Below, in pieces: positions 18,545-27,199 of a DNA stretch of 64,000 bases. Both the position numbers and the translations under genes were made by a program. Source of the stretch: Ferrimicrobium sp. (lineage in GTDB: Bacteria > Actinomycetota > Acidimicrobiia > Acidimicrobiales > Acidimicrobiaceae); the NCBI GenBank assembly GCA_022690815.1, contig JALCZJ010000005.1:1-64000 (forward strand), read 5' to 3'. The notes under the pieces are model-generated. The model had not been told where the DNA came from and searched no databases. It saw only the letters and a list, made by a program, of their open reading frames with translations. Within the stretch, counting starts at the first letter, position 1; the number at the start of each line of letters is the position of its first letter.

Positions 18545-19288
18545 TCATTGATCGACACCACCTCTGGCGTCAGACCATGGAGTGATGATTGGGGTCGATT
18601 GCTCGAGCAAGTCCGCCAGGCGGCCACCTAAGTCCGCAACCCGGTCAACCGACGAGGGTCCAGATATCGACTTCGCCCCCCCTTGGGCGCAAGCGCTCCC
18701 TTCAAGGGCGGTTGCCAACTTCGATGCCGGACTGGGGGTGACATCGGGGAAGCGTTCGTCGATCTCGTCAACAAGTCGGCGAAGCAGGTCACGATCTTGG
18801 CTCTCGACCTCGATCTCGACAAAGGTCAACCGGCGAGGGAAGGCAACGTGGACGACATCGAGACAGATCTCGAGCTCGGCTCCCCCACGCTCACCAAGCC
18901 ACCGCTCCCGCGTGGTGTCGAAGGCGGCGATCTCCACGAGCGGTAGACCTACTCCTAGGGAGCGCAACGCAAGCGAGAGCGCAGCTGGAACCTCGCTCCA
19001 TGAGCCCATCGTCTCGTACTCCCTAGCGATAGCGAGACCACTCGCATCTGGCACTGCGCCAATTTTGACCGTCCAACAGGTTTCACTGGCTCCGCGATCT
19101 CCGCGAGCTCTCAGCCCAACGCCGTGTCGACCAAGGGTGACTTGGTCGTCGTCAAGGTAGCGCGAGGTCAGGGTTTCAATCGTGGATGGCCCGACCATGC
19201 GCTCGCATGTTGCCACGATGGCTGCAACGACCTCTCGGCCGCGTGGCCGGTCTCCTGGACGCCGCTTGAGTTCGCTTTCACGCGCCAC
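18545..19288 (-). CDS. CYTH domain protein, probable inorganic triphosphatase
   Basis: 247 residues with a GTG start that overlaps the ppk stop by 11 bases. The CYTH tunnel-fold pattern is partly visible: RYLDDDQVTL, GLRARGD, CWTVKI, IAREYET and a strand pair with LEICLDVVHVAF and LTFVEIEVES. Charged residues alternate along strands as expected for triphosphate binding. CYTH enzymes hydrolyse inorganic triphosphate or related compounds, and they are often beside polyphosphate genes, as here between ppk and ppx. No CHAD domain is attached. The N-terminal EXEXK signature is only loosely kept (ESELKRR), so activity is uncertain. Confidence 0.7.
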   Translation of the reverse strand: MARESELKRRPGDRPRGREVVAAIVATCERMVGPSTIETLTSRYLDDDQVTLGRHGVGLRARGDRGASETCWTVKIGAVPDASGLAIAREYETMGSWSEVPAALSLALRSLGVGLPLVEIAAFDTTRERWLGERGGAELEICLDVVHVAFPRRLTFVEIEVESQDRDLLRRLVDEIDERFPDVTPSPASKLATALEGSACAQGGAKSISGPSSVDRVADLGGRLADLLEQSTPIITPWSDARGGVDQ

Positions 19289-21377
19289 TGAGAGTCCCGT
19301 GATCAGGTGCGGACCCGTTAAGGATTAGCTGCGCAGAGATTCCTCGTTGACGAACCAGACGCGTCCAGCGTCCCTCGGCGCCGAGCGTCCAGGCATTCGT
19401 ATCGTCTTGCCACTCCAGCTCCAGCATTTGAATAACCCGGCGGCGAAGGTCGAGGTTCTCGAGAGGGAACAGTAACTCCACTCGTCGATCGAGGTTACGC
19501 TGCATGAGATCGCTTGAACCGAGAAGAATCTCAGCCGAGGAGTCCCCAGCGTCTCCGAAGACAAAGATGCGCGAATGTTCAAGGAACTCGCCGACGATCG
19601 AGCGGATCTCGATTCCTTGTGAAAGCCCCTGAACCCCTGGACGCAGCGCGCAGATGCCACGAACCAGTCCGCGAACCCTGACACCAGCCTGCGATGCCAC
19701 ATACAGGGCATCGATGATCGTAGGATCGACGAGCCCGTTGACCTTAAAGCCGATGTATCCCTCGGATCCACGTGCTGTCTCTCGCTCGATCAGCGAGGTG
19801 ATGCGGGCTCGCAGATCGATTGGGGCAAGGATGAGCTTCTCCAGATGCGAAGGGTGTGAGAAGCCGGTGAGGTAGTTAAACACCTCACCGAGATCATGAC
19901 CAATCTGGGGGTCAACGGTGAAGAGCCCGTAGTCTTCGTATGTCTTAGCAGTCTTGGCGTTGTAGTTGCCGGTGCCAAGATGGCAGTAGCGAACCAACCC
20001 TTGGCTCTCGCGGCGAACGACCATAATCGCCTTGCAATGGGTTTTGAGTCCGACGACACCGTACACGACATGGACGCCAGCATCCTCGAGTTTTCGCGCC
20101 CACCCGATGTTGGCGAGTTCATCAAATCGAGCCTTGACCTCGACGATCACCACCACTTGCTTACCGCCTTCAGCCGCATCGATCAGTGATTCAACGATCG
20201 CAGAGTCCCCAGAGGTGCGATAGAGCGTCTGTTTGATCGCTAATACGTCAGGATCGCGGGCAGCCGCCGCAACGAAGGTCTCCACCGTTGATGAGAAGCT
20301 ATCGTAGGGATGATGAACAAGGATGTCCCCCGCCTTAATGGCGGAAAATAGATCGACCGGCTCGCCTTCTGGGCAGGCAAAAGCCGCCGGTGTACGGCCG
20401 GCCGCCCGAGGACCACATTCGTCCTCCAGCCCGAGGTCGTACACCTCAAACAGGCATCGCATGTCAAGGGGTAGCCCCGTGCTGTAGACATCATCGCGAT
20501 GAAGCTCTAACTCGTCGATCAGTAAGGCCAAAATCGCCGGCGACGAGTTGGCGGCGATCTCAAGGCGGACCGCTCGCCCAAATCGACGCCGCCGTAACTC
20601 GGTCTCGACCATGGCCAGAAGGTCATCAGCCTCGCCTTCTTCCAGCACGAGATCGGTATTGCGGGTCACGCGGAACAACGCCGTCTCACCGATCTCCATC
20701 CCAGGAAACAGCAGTGCACCAAAGGACTGGATCAGGTCTTCAAGCAGTACAAAGGAGCCACCACCAATCGGATAAAGGCGTGGAAAGTTCGAGGGCACTT
20801 TTATACGAGCAAAGCGCTCTTCGTGGTCGAGGGGCTCTCGAACTGCAACCGCGAGGTTCAGTGAAAGATTCGAGATGTAGGGAAACGGGTGTGCTGGATC
20901 CACCGATAGCGGCGTCAAGACTGGGTATAAGTCGGCCTCAAAGGCGCTCTTGAGCCGCGCCCGAGTCGCATCCGGAAGTGTCGCTACTTGCTCGATCCTG
21001 ATGCCAAGCTCTGCGAGGCGCGGCAGCAGCCGATGGTGATAACTTGCCTCACCAGCCTCGAGCAGACCAGTTAACCGTCCCCGAATGTTGCGCAACTGCT
21101 CACGTGGGGTCAGGCCATCCGTAGAGCGGATCGTAAAGGGTGAGACCAGTTGATCCTTGAGACCGGCGACCCGCACCTGGAAGAACTCGTCAAGGCCAGC
21201 ACCGAAGATAGCAAAAAACTTTGCCCGCTGCAGCGCACCGAGGCTTTCATCGTCAGCCAGCTCGAGAATACGAGCGCCAAACTCCAGCCACGAGAGCTCA
21301 CGGTTGAAATATCTCGAATCCCCCGGTTCCAACGGCTTTGGATGAAGTTCGAGTGGCAGTTCAAAAGGTTGGCGCAT
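19278..21377 (-). CDS. ppk: Polyphosphate kinase 1
   Basis: 699 residues, full length for PPK1. It reversibly builds polyphosphate from ATP. The N-terminal SRYFNRELSWLEFGARIL block, the phosphohistidine region VRYCHLGTGNYNAKTAKTYE, the HPYDSFSSTVETF motif, IALKQTLYRTSGDS-like core (here LAIKQTLYRTSGDS) and the C-terminal LGSSDLMQRNLDRRVELLFP are all seen. The ATG at 21377 follows AAGGAG. It is the first gene of the minus-strand run with CYTH, ppx, pgi, tkt and tal, and is divergent from the SEDS gene with only 43 bases between the starts. Confidence 0.96.
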   Translation of the reverse strand: MRQPFELPLELHPKPLEPGDSRYFNRELSWLEFGARILELADDESLGALQRAKFFAIFGAGLDEFFQVRVAGLKDQLVSPFTIRSTDGLTPREQLRNIRGRLTGLLEAGEASYHHRLLPRLAELGIRIEQVATLPDATRARLKSAFEADLYPVLTPLSVDPAHPFPYISNLSLNLAVAVREPLDHEERFARIKVPSNFPRLYPIGGGSFVLLEDLIQSFGALLFPGMEIGETALFRVTRNTDLVLEEGEADDLLAMVETELRRRRFGRAVRLEIAANSSPAILALLIDELELHRDDVYSTGLPLDMRCLFEVYDLGLEDECGPRAAGRTPAAFACPEGEPVDLFSAIKAGDILVHHPYDSFSSTVETFVAAAARDPDVLAIKQTLYRTSGDSAIVESLIDAAEGGKQVVVIVEVKARFDELANIGWARKLEDAGVHVVYGVVGLKTHCKAIMVVRRESQGLVRYCHLGTGNYNAKTAKTYEDYGLFTVDPQIGHDLGEVFNYLTGFSHPSHLEKLILAPIDLRARITSLIERETARGSEGYIGFKVNGLVDPTIIDALYVASQAGVRVRGLVRGICALRPGVQGLSQGIEIRSIVGEFLEHSRIFVFGDAGDSSAEILLGSSDLMQRNLDRRVELLFPLENLDLRRRVIQMLELEWQDDTNAWTLGAEGRWTRLVRQRGISAQLILNGSAPDHGTLSGA

Positions 21378-21385
21378 CTCGCTCC

Positions 21386-21413
21386 TTGTTCTACATGACG
21401 GGCAGACTATAGT
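21386..21413 (+). promoter_or_regulatory. Probable promoter of the SEDS gene, leaderless
   Basis: TTGTTC (21386-21391) and TATAGT (21408-21413) are 16 bases apart. The GTG start of the SEDS gene begins eight bases after the -10 box and no ribosome site is present. The transcript probably begins at or next to the start codon, a common arrangement in actinobacteria. The -35 box overlaps the ribosome-site region of divergent ppk. Confidence 0.6.
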
Positions 21414-21420
21414 CTAGGTT

Positions 21421-22752
21421 GTGGCAACAACGGAGCAGGTGAGGATACGTACCCGCGGGTACGAGCGTCGTCGACGAGAGCTTGAGCTGCTCACCGTCGC
21501 TGCTATCGTGACCATCTTCGCTTGGGTTCTTGGATTCTACGGACTCCACCCCAACGGGCGCATTGACATTGTGGACCCATGGCTCGCGATCGTGGTGCTC
21601 GTTCCGATCGGAGCCCACATCGCCAACCGCTACCTGGCATCGGATGCGGACGCAATCCTGTTACCGATCGCCGCACTCCTCAACGGGTTAGGCTTTGTCA
21701 TGATTGGAGTCCTCGACCCCCCTCAGGCACATCTCCAGGCGATCTGGACGCTGGTATCCGTTATCGCCTACGTCGCGTGTATCTATTTCATACGTAATCC
21801 AGACTCGCTGGATCGGTTTCGTTACATCCTCGCTATCGTTGGTATTGGTTTGCTCTTTAGTCCACTACTCCCAGGTATTGGCGAGGATATTGGCGGCGAA
21901 CGCCTCTGGGTGCATCTGGGTAGCTTGAGTTTCCAACCGGTTGAGATCGCCAAGTTGCTCCTCGCCATTTTCCTCGCCTCATTGATTGTTGAGAAACGGG
22001 ATCTTCTCGCTCGATTGCGAGGCGGTGGTCTGCGCCGCTTTGGACCGATTGCCTTGACCTTTGGTGTCGCACTCGCCATCATGGCCGCCGAGAAGGATGT
22101 TGGCTTTGCTCTGCTCATCTTCACCACCTTTGTGTTGATTATGTGGATCGGAACCGGCAATAAGGCCTACTTGTTCTTTGGGGCGGTGACTTTTGTCCTG
22201 GGGTTCGTGGTCGGAGGCCTCGTGCTGCCACAGGTCCATCAACGCATCACCGTGTGGCTTGACCCATGGAAGTACGCGGCCACCAGCGGGTACCAGTTGA
22301 TCCAGGCCCAATACGCCTTTGGCCTTGGGGGCCTGAGCGGGTCTGGACTTGGACTGAGCCATCCCACGGTTCCTGTCGCAACCTCTGACTTTATCTTCGC
22401 CGCCTTTGGCCAGGAACTCGGGCTTTTGGGCACCAGTGCCATTATCATCTCCTTCCTCCTCCTCGTCGGCGCTGGCCTTCGAATCGCACTGAGGGCACAT
22501 GGGGAGTTCAGCTCACTGCTTGCAATGACGCTCACGGTCATCGTTGCGCTGCAGACCTTCTTTATTCTGGCTGGGGTGATCCGGGTGCTGCCCTTGACGG
22601 GGATGACCCTTCCGTTTCTTGCCTATGGTGGATCGTCACTGCTGGCTAATTACATTCTTTTGGCTATCCTCATGCGCATTTCGCATCGATCAAATCAGTA
22701 CGGCGATCAACGCGAGTCAAACCTCAACGCGGCCAAGGAGTGTGCTGAATAA
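21421..22752 (+). CDS. SEDS family peptidoglycan glycosyltransferase (FtsW/RodA type)
   Basis: 443 residues with about 12 hydrophobic segments. It belongs to the shape, elongation, division and sporulation family that polymerises lipid II. The conserved core is visible: GGERLWVHLGSLSFQPVEIAK (family motif with the essential aspartate/glutamate neighbourhood), the GYQLIQAQYAFGLGGLSGSGLG segment with H and P following, FIFAAFGQELGLLG and GMTLPFLAYGGSSLL. It has a basic N-terminal tail. It resembles mycobacterial RodA more than the second SEDS protein in this window (32110-33255). No penicillin-binding protein gene follows; instead a c-di-GMP gene does. The GTG start is probably leaderless. Confidence 0.88.
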   Translation: MATTEQVRIRTRGYERRRRELELLTVAAIVTIFAWVLGFYGLHPNGRIDIVDPWLAIVVLVPIGAHIANRYLASDADAILLPIAALLNGLGFVMIGVLDPPQAHLQAIWTLVSVIAYVACIYFIRNPDSLDRFRYILAIVGIGLLFSPLLPGIGEDIGGERLWVHLGSLSFQPVEIAKLLLAIFLASLIVEKRDLLARLRGGGLRRFGPIALTFGVALAIMAAEKDVGFALLIFTTFVLIMWIGTGNKAYLFFGAVTFVLGFVVGGLVLPQVHQRITVWLDPWKYAATSGYQLIQAQYAFGLGGLSGSGLGLSHPTVPVATSDFIFAAFGQELGLLGTSAIIISFLLLVGAGLRIALRAHGEFSSLLAMTLTVIVALQTFFILAGVIRVLPLTGMTLPFLAYGGSSLLANYILLAILMRISHRSNQYGDQRESNLNAAKECAE

Positions 22753-22832
22753 GTCATGTTTCAAGAACATCACAGCTCTCTGAACAGGACCTTTAGCATC
22801 TTAGTTTGGCAATAATCGGGCTTATTCAGCAC
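22742..22832. repeat. Inverted repeat at the 3' end of the SEDS gene
   Basis: GTGCTGAATAAG (22742-22753) is the exact reverse complement of CTTATTCAGCAC (22821-22832). Extended outward, 15 of 16 positions match. The left arm includes the SEDS stop codon, and the arms are 67 bases apart. It could be a long-range terminator fold or the ends of a very small mobile element of about 100 bases. The rest of the gap to 23059 shows nothing recognisable. Confidence 0.6.
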
Positions 22833-23059
22833 GCTCCTAGCATTACGCCCCCGCGCCGACACCGAAGGCACCCTCGCGCAGGCACGAGCCACCACTCACG
22901 CTGGATTTGATTAAACGCCCGGCCGATCGGCTGCAAACGACCTTCAAGAAATCGAGCAGCACTACGATATCTATACCATGACATTGGGTCAACAATGCGA
23001 ATTCCCTTCGAGGGCCGAGACGGCTGGGTCGCAGGTATACCCCGGAGCATTCGTACGCG

Positions 23060-26000
23060 ATGGCTGCTGAACTTGCTCTGACGATCATCCTCGTCATCGG
23101 GGTCGTCGCCGGTGTCGGATATGGACTGAGGCGCAATGCCTTCGGTAAGCGACTAGCTCGCAACAACGAATACCAACGCCTGCTGGCACAAGCGAGTGAA
23201 CTCATCCGTGCCGATGCCCATGAAAGTGTTCTCTTTCAAGACCTCTGCTCTCTGATCTGTCAAATCGACCCGGTTCGCCTCGCCTGGATCGGTCGCCCTG
23301 GGCCTAACGGGCAGGTCGTTGCGTTGGCAAGCTGTGGGGATACTGGTTATCTCGACAAGATCGATGTCTCCATTCTCGAGAACATCCCCGCCGGACAGGG
23401 ACCGGTTGGTAGAGCCTGGCGAATGGGCCGCGCTGTCTTTGATGCCGAAGCGCTTCACAACCCTAGTTACGAGCCCTGGCGTCACGCCGCTTCTCAACAC
23501 AACTTGATGGGGGTGCACGCGCTCCCGATCATGGAGCACACCTCGATCGACGCTATTCTTGTGGTCTACTTTGGCAAGCACGCCCTTCCAGGAGTTGAGG
23601 AGCAGTTGTTGCTTGAGCGTCTCGCGAACGACCTCTCCAACGGCCTCACCGTAATTCGCGATCAACAACAACGTCGTCAGCTTGCCGCCGCAATCGCACA
23701 GGTGCCCGAGGCGGTCTTCATGCTCGATCAAGCTGGACTGATCTCCTGGTGTAACGAGGGGTGCGAACGTCTCTTCGAACTTGAAGCCGGCAGGTGCGTG
23801 GGAGCCGACCCTGGGGTCGTCTTTGGCGACCGTCATTTTGACGGGCTTCTCACCCGACTTGGTCGAACGTCCCATGGCGACGACGCACTCGAGTGGGATG
23901 CACCCCAGGTGAGTCAGGCCGGCGTACATCACTGGGTGCACGTCTCAGCAACCCGCCTGTTAGATGATCACGAAGAGGTCATCGGCGCGGTCGTCGTCGA
24001 AGTCGACCTCACCGATGAACGCGCGGCAATCGATGCCCAGCAGCGACTGCTCGCAATTCTTGACTCCACCTCAGACGGCATCGGCATCACCGATCGCAAC
24101 GGCAAGCTCATCTACCTCAACAACGGGGGGCGTCAGCTCCTGAACCTTACCCCAGAAGCACACGTCGAGGGTCAGCACTTCATCGAACTCATCGGTGACC
24201 CTGCAGGGCAAGACTCCTTCCTGATCTCCGTCCAACAAGCTGTCTCGAATGGCCGCTGGCAAGGAGAATTGAGCATCACACGTACCGATGGCACTACCAT
24301 ACCGCTCTCGATGGTCATGATGGCCCACAGGAACGGTTCCGGACACGTCGAGTACCTTTCTGCAATCGCTCGCAATATCGTCGACCTCAAGGAGCGTGAG
24401 CAGGAGCTGAGCTATCTGGCTGAACACGACGCGTTGACTGGTCTACCGAACCGCCGTGCACTTGACAAGCTGCTCACGAGCGCCCTGGGCCAAGCGAAGG
24501 TGAACCAGCGCACGCTTGCCATCGGCGTGATCGACCTCGATGACTTTAAGCCGGTCAATGACCGATTCGGCCACCATAGCGGCGATGAACTACTCGTGCA
24601 GCTTGCACGCAGACTCATGGGGCTCCTGCGTGAGGGTGACAGCATCATCCGTCTCGCCGGCGACGAGTTCGTCGTCCTCATCAATGCGCTCGCCACGACA
24701 CCATCGCAGCCAAGCCATGACCTTACCCATACGCTCACACGCCTCCATCAGGCGGTAGAGATGCCTTTTGATCTTGATGCAAACACCAGTGTCACCATCG
24801 ACATGAGCATCGGTGTCGCCCTCTTTCCTCACGATGCGCTTGAACCAGACGCACTACTGCGAGCTGCCGATGCGGCACTATACAATGCTAAGCAGAACAA
24901 GTATCATCGCCAACGTTGGTGGACGTTGCTCTCAGAGTCCATGGAGTTGTCGGTGGCCAACCCCCCAAAACCATCACCCCCGTCCGCCTATGGGGACCAA
25001 GCCGCTGGCCTATTGGCGTCGGCGCTCACCGAATGCGACGGTCTCGTCGAAAATGCCATCGGTGCTTATCACGAGGTAATCGACCGCTTTGGAGCCAGCC
25101 AACGGATCCGTGCGAGCCTTGGCGCCGACGGACACACGGCGCTGAAAGCGCAACAAGCAAAATACTTGGCGGCGATCCTGACCCCAACACTGGAGCAGTC
25201 CACATTGGAGCGCATGGCCGCTCATGTCGGTGTTGCTCACTGGCTCGTCGGTCTTAGCCCGGCGAATTTGGTTGATTCCACCAACACCTTTCGTCAAGCC
25301 CTGATCGACAGTCTCGATGGCGTGCGCACGCAGGCTCACAACGCCAAGCAGCTGATGGCACTGATCGACCGACGAATCGACGACGAACTCGCGGCTCAGC
25401 TCGCGGCCATCAGCGCGGTCAATGACCGCTATTTCAACATCTTCGCCAACCCGATCCCCGCCGAAGCGGCGACATGGATCGATATCATCCAGGCCGAGGT
25501 TGACATCATTGGAGACCTACCAGGCGTTCGTGCCGTGGTGCTCGCCCGACAGGCGAGTAACGACGCCCTGATTGTAGAGGCCTATGCAGGCTCGAAGGGC
25601 CGCGCGATCGCGGATGCCTTCAACACCCCCGAGGCCTCCAATGTCGTGTACCCATCGAACACGGCAAATCAAGGTCTCCCAGCCAGGGCATGGCGCGAAG
25701 CGACCATCGTCGCCGCTGACCGTCTCGTGGGTGACGACATCAACGTAGGTAACGACGCCGTGGTAGGCAAGTTCGGCCTCACTTCAGCGGTTGCGATTCC
25801 AATTCAGAATCTCAACGGACGCCCGGTAGGCCTTGTGATGATCGTTGGCACACATCCAGCACAGTTCTCGTCGGACTGGATGAGGCGATTCTGCGTTAAT
25901 CTCAAGCAACGCTTTGAGAACCTTTTCTATCGAATTGTCACCCCGACCCAGGTGCTCGCACGTGGTCAGGCCATCGCGTATCGCGAGCTCCTACTCAGTG

Positions 26001-27103
26001 GCGGTTTGCGCATGTATGTCCAACCAATCATCGAACTTGGTACCGGCAAGGTGGTCAAGGTCGAAGGGCTTGCTCGCCTTGCCGATCCTGATGGGACCAT
26101 TATCGGTCCCGGATCGTTCCTTGGCATCCTTGGCACCAGCGAGCGCTATCAACTGTTCCGGCTCGCCCTCTTGCAGCTCCTTGATGCCGAGCGCCATTGG
26201 CGATCCCATGGACTCATCCTCGACATCACCGTCAACATCGATGCATCGACACTTGCCAATCCCGAACTAACCTCCTGGTTGTCCGGGACGCTTCGCGAGC
26301 ACCGATTTCCTCCCCAACGCCTCATCCTGGAGCTCCTTGAGACCGACCAGCACCCCGTCACCGACCCCAGGACGCTTGCTGCGGTGACCCAGACCGGTAT
26401 CCAGCTCGCCATCGACGACATGGGCTCTGGCTACTCGAACTGGTTACGCTTGATCGACATTCCCGCCAAGTTGATCAAGATCGATCACCACTTCGTTGCC
26501 CGCATCAAAGACCATCCTCGCACCGCCCTGAACCTCCTCGGCACACTCATTCTTTCGGCCGTCGACGCGGGTCAAAAGGTTGTGGTTGAAGGAATCGAAG
26601 ACGCGACGCTGGCGGAGGTTGCCAAGCGCCTCGGTGCCACCTTCGGCCAAGGGTTTCACATTGCACGCCCCATGCCCACCGATCAGCTCGTACCCTGGGC
26701 ACTGTCGTATCACTGCGGCATTGACGACGAACTACAATCGCTGCTCGGAGCGATGGCCTACCATTGGGCCTTCGTGCACAGCCCGGGCCACTATCGCCGT
26801 GGACCACTCACAGAGTGCGCATTGACTCGCTACTTCGAGCGTACTGGGTACTCGGACAGCGTCGGAGCAATGCTGCACAACGATCTCCACGCTCACGACA
26901 TACCGCCAACCGAGGTGGTAGACGCGCTCACCGACTGGTTCGAGGAGGTCACCACCCAAGTTCTAGCTCAAGCACCACTGGAAAATCCCACCGCATTTGA
27001 CGGAGCCTCACTCGATCCTCTCCAGTCAGAGCGCCAAGATCGGACTCGAATGCCAGCTTCAGCCCAGGAAGATCACGATACTCCGTGGTCATGGACCATC
27101 TAG
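23060..27103 (+). CDS. Multidomain c-di-GMP cyclase/phosphodiesterase (GAF-PAS-PAS-GGDEF-globin-like-GAF-EAL)
   Basis: 1347 residues. One N-terminal helix (about 4-22) anchors it. I read GAF (50-200), two PAS domains (206-320, 325-445), GGDEF (453-620), a helical globin-sensor-like segment (655-795, with HWLVGLSP and a histidine at 727), a second GAF (800-955), EAL (970-1215) and a 130-residue helical tail. The GGDEF site is AGDEF (533-537), a tolerated variant, with the inhibitory RxxD site REGD at 524-527. The EAL site has EGL at 1002-1004, the IDDMGSGYS aspartates and KID at 1140. EGL in place of EAL may still be active. It would make or break c-di-GMP in response to gas, redox or small ligands. 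The globin call is the weakest part. Confidence 0.85.
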   Translation: MAAELALTIILVIGVVAGVGYGLRRNAFGKRLARNNEYQRLLAQASELIRADAHESVLFQDLCSLICQIDPVRLAWIGRPGPNGQVVALASCGDTGYLDKIDVSILENIPAGQGPVGRAWRMGRAVFDAEALHNPSYEPWRHAASQHNLMGVHALPIMEHTSIDAILVVYFGKHALPGVEEQLLLERLANDLSNGLTVIRDQQQRRQLAAAIAQVPEAVFMLDQAGLISWCNEGCERLFELEAGRCVGADPGVVFGDRHFDGLLTRLGRTSHGDDALEWDAPQVSQAGVHHWVHVSATRLLDDHEEVIGAVVVEVDLTDERAAIDAQQRLLAILDSTSDGIGITDRNGKLIYLNNGGRQLLNLTPEAHVEGQHFIELIGDPAGQDSFLISVQQAVSNGRWQGELSITRTDGTTIPLSMVMMAHRNGSGHVEYLSAIARNIVDLKEREQELSYLAEHDALTGLPNRRALDKLLTSALGQAKVNQRTLAIGVIDLDDFKPVNDRFGHHSGDELLVQLARRLMGLLREGDSIIRLAGDEFVVLINALATTPSQPSHDLTHTLTRLHQAVEMPFDLDANTSVTIDMSIGVALFPHDALEPDALLRAADAALYNAKQNKYHRQRWWTLLSESMELSVANPPKPSPPSAYGDQAAGLLASALTECDGLVENAIGAYHEVIDRFGASQRIRASLGADGHTALKAQQAKYLAAILTPTLEQSTLERMAAHVGVAHWLVGLSPANLVDSTNTFRQALIDSLDGVRTQAHNAKQLMALIDRRIDDELAAQLAAISAVNDRYFNIFANPIPAEAATWIDIIQAEVDIIGDLPGVRAVVLARQASNDALIVEAYAGSKGRAIADAFNTPEASNVVYPSNTANQGLPARAWREATIVAADRLVGDDINVGNDAVVGKFGLTSAVAIPIQNLNGRPVGLVMIVGTHPAQFSSDWMRRFCVNLKQRFENLFYRIVTPTQVLARGQAIAYRELLLSGGLRMYVQPIIELGTGKVVKVEGLARLADPDGTIIGPGSFLGILGTSERYQLFRLALLQLLDAERHWRSHGLILDITVNIDASTLANPELTSWLSGTLREHRFPPQRLILELLETDQHPVTDPRTLAAVTQTGIQLAIDDMGSGYSNWLRLIDIPAKLIKIDHHFVARIKDHPRTALNLLGTLILSAVDAGQKVVVEGIEDATLAEVAKRLGATFGQGFHIARPMPTDQLVPWALSYHCGIDDELQSLLGAMAYHWAFVHSPGHYRRGPLTECALTRYFERTGYSDSVGAMLHNDLHAHDIPPTEVVDALTDWFEEVTTQVLAQAPLENPTAFDGASLDPLQSERQDRTRMPASAQEDHDTPWSWTI

Positions 27104-27199
27104 CACGGCCACTGATGATCGGTCAACGCCAGGCGCTGCTGGGGGCGTCTCCGCTATGGCGCCTCGCTCGCGAAGTGTGACGGACGCTCTTCGAATAAC

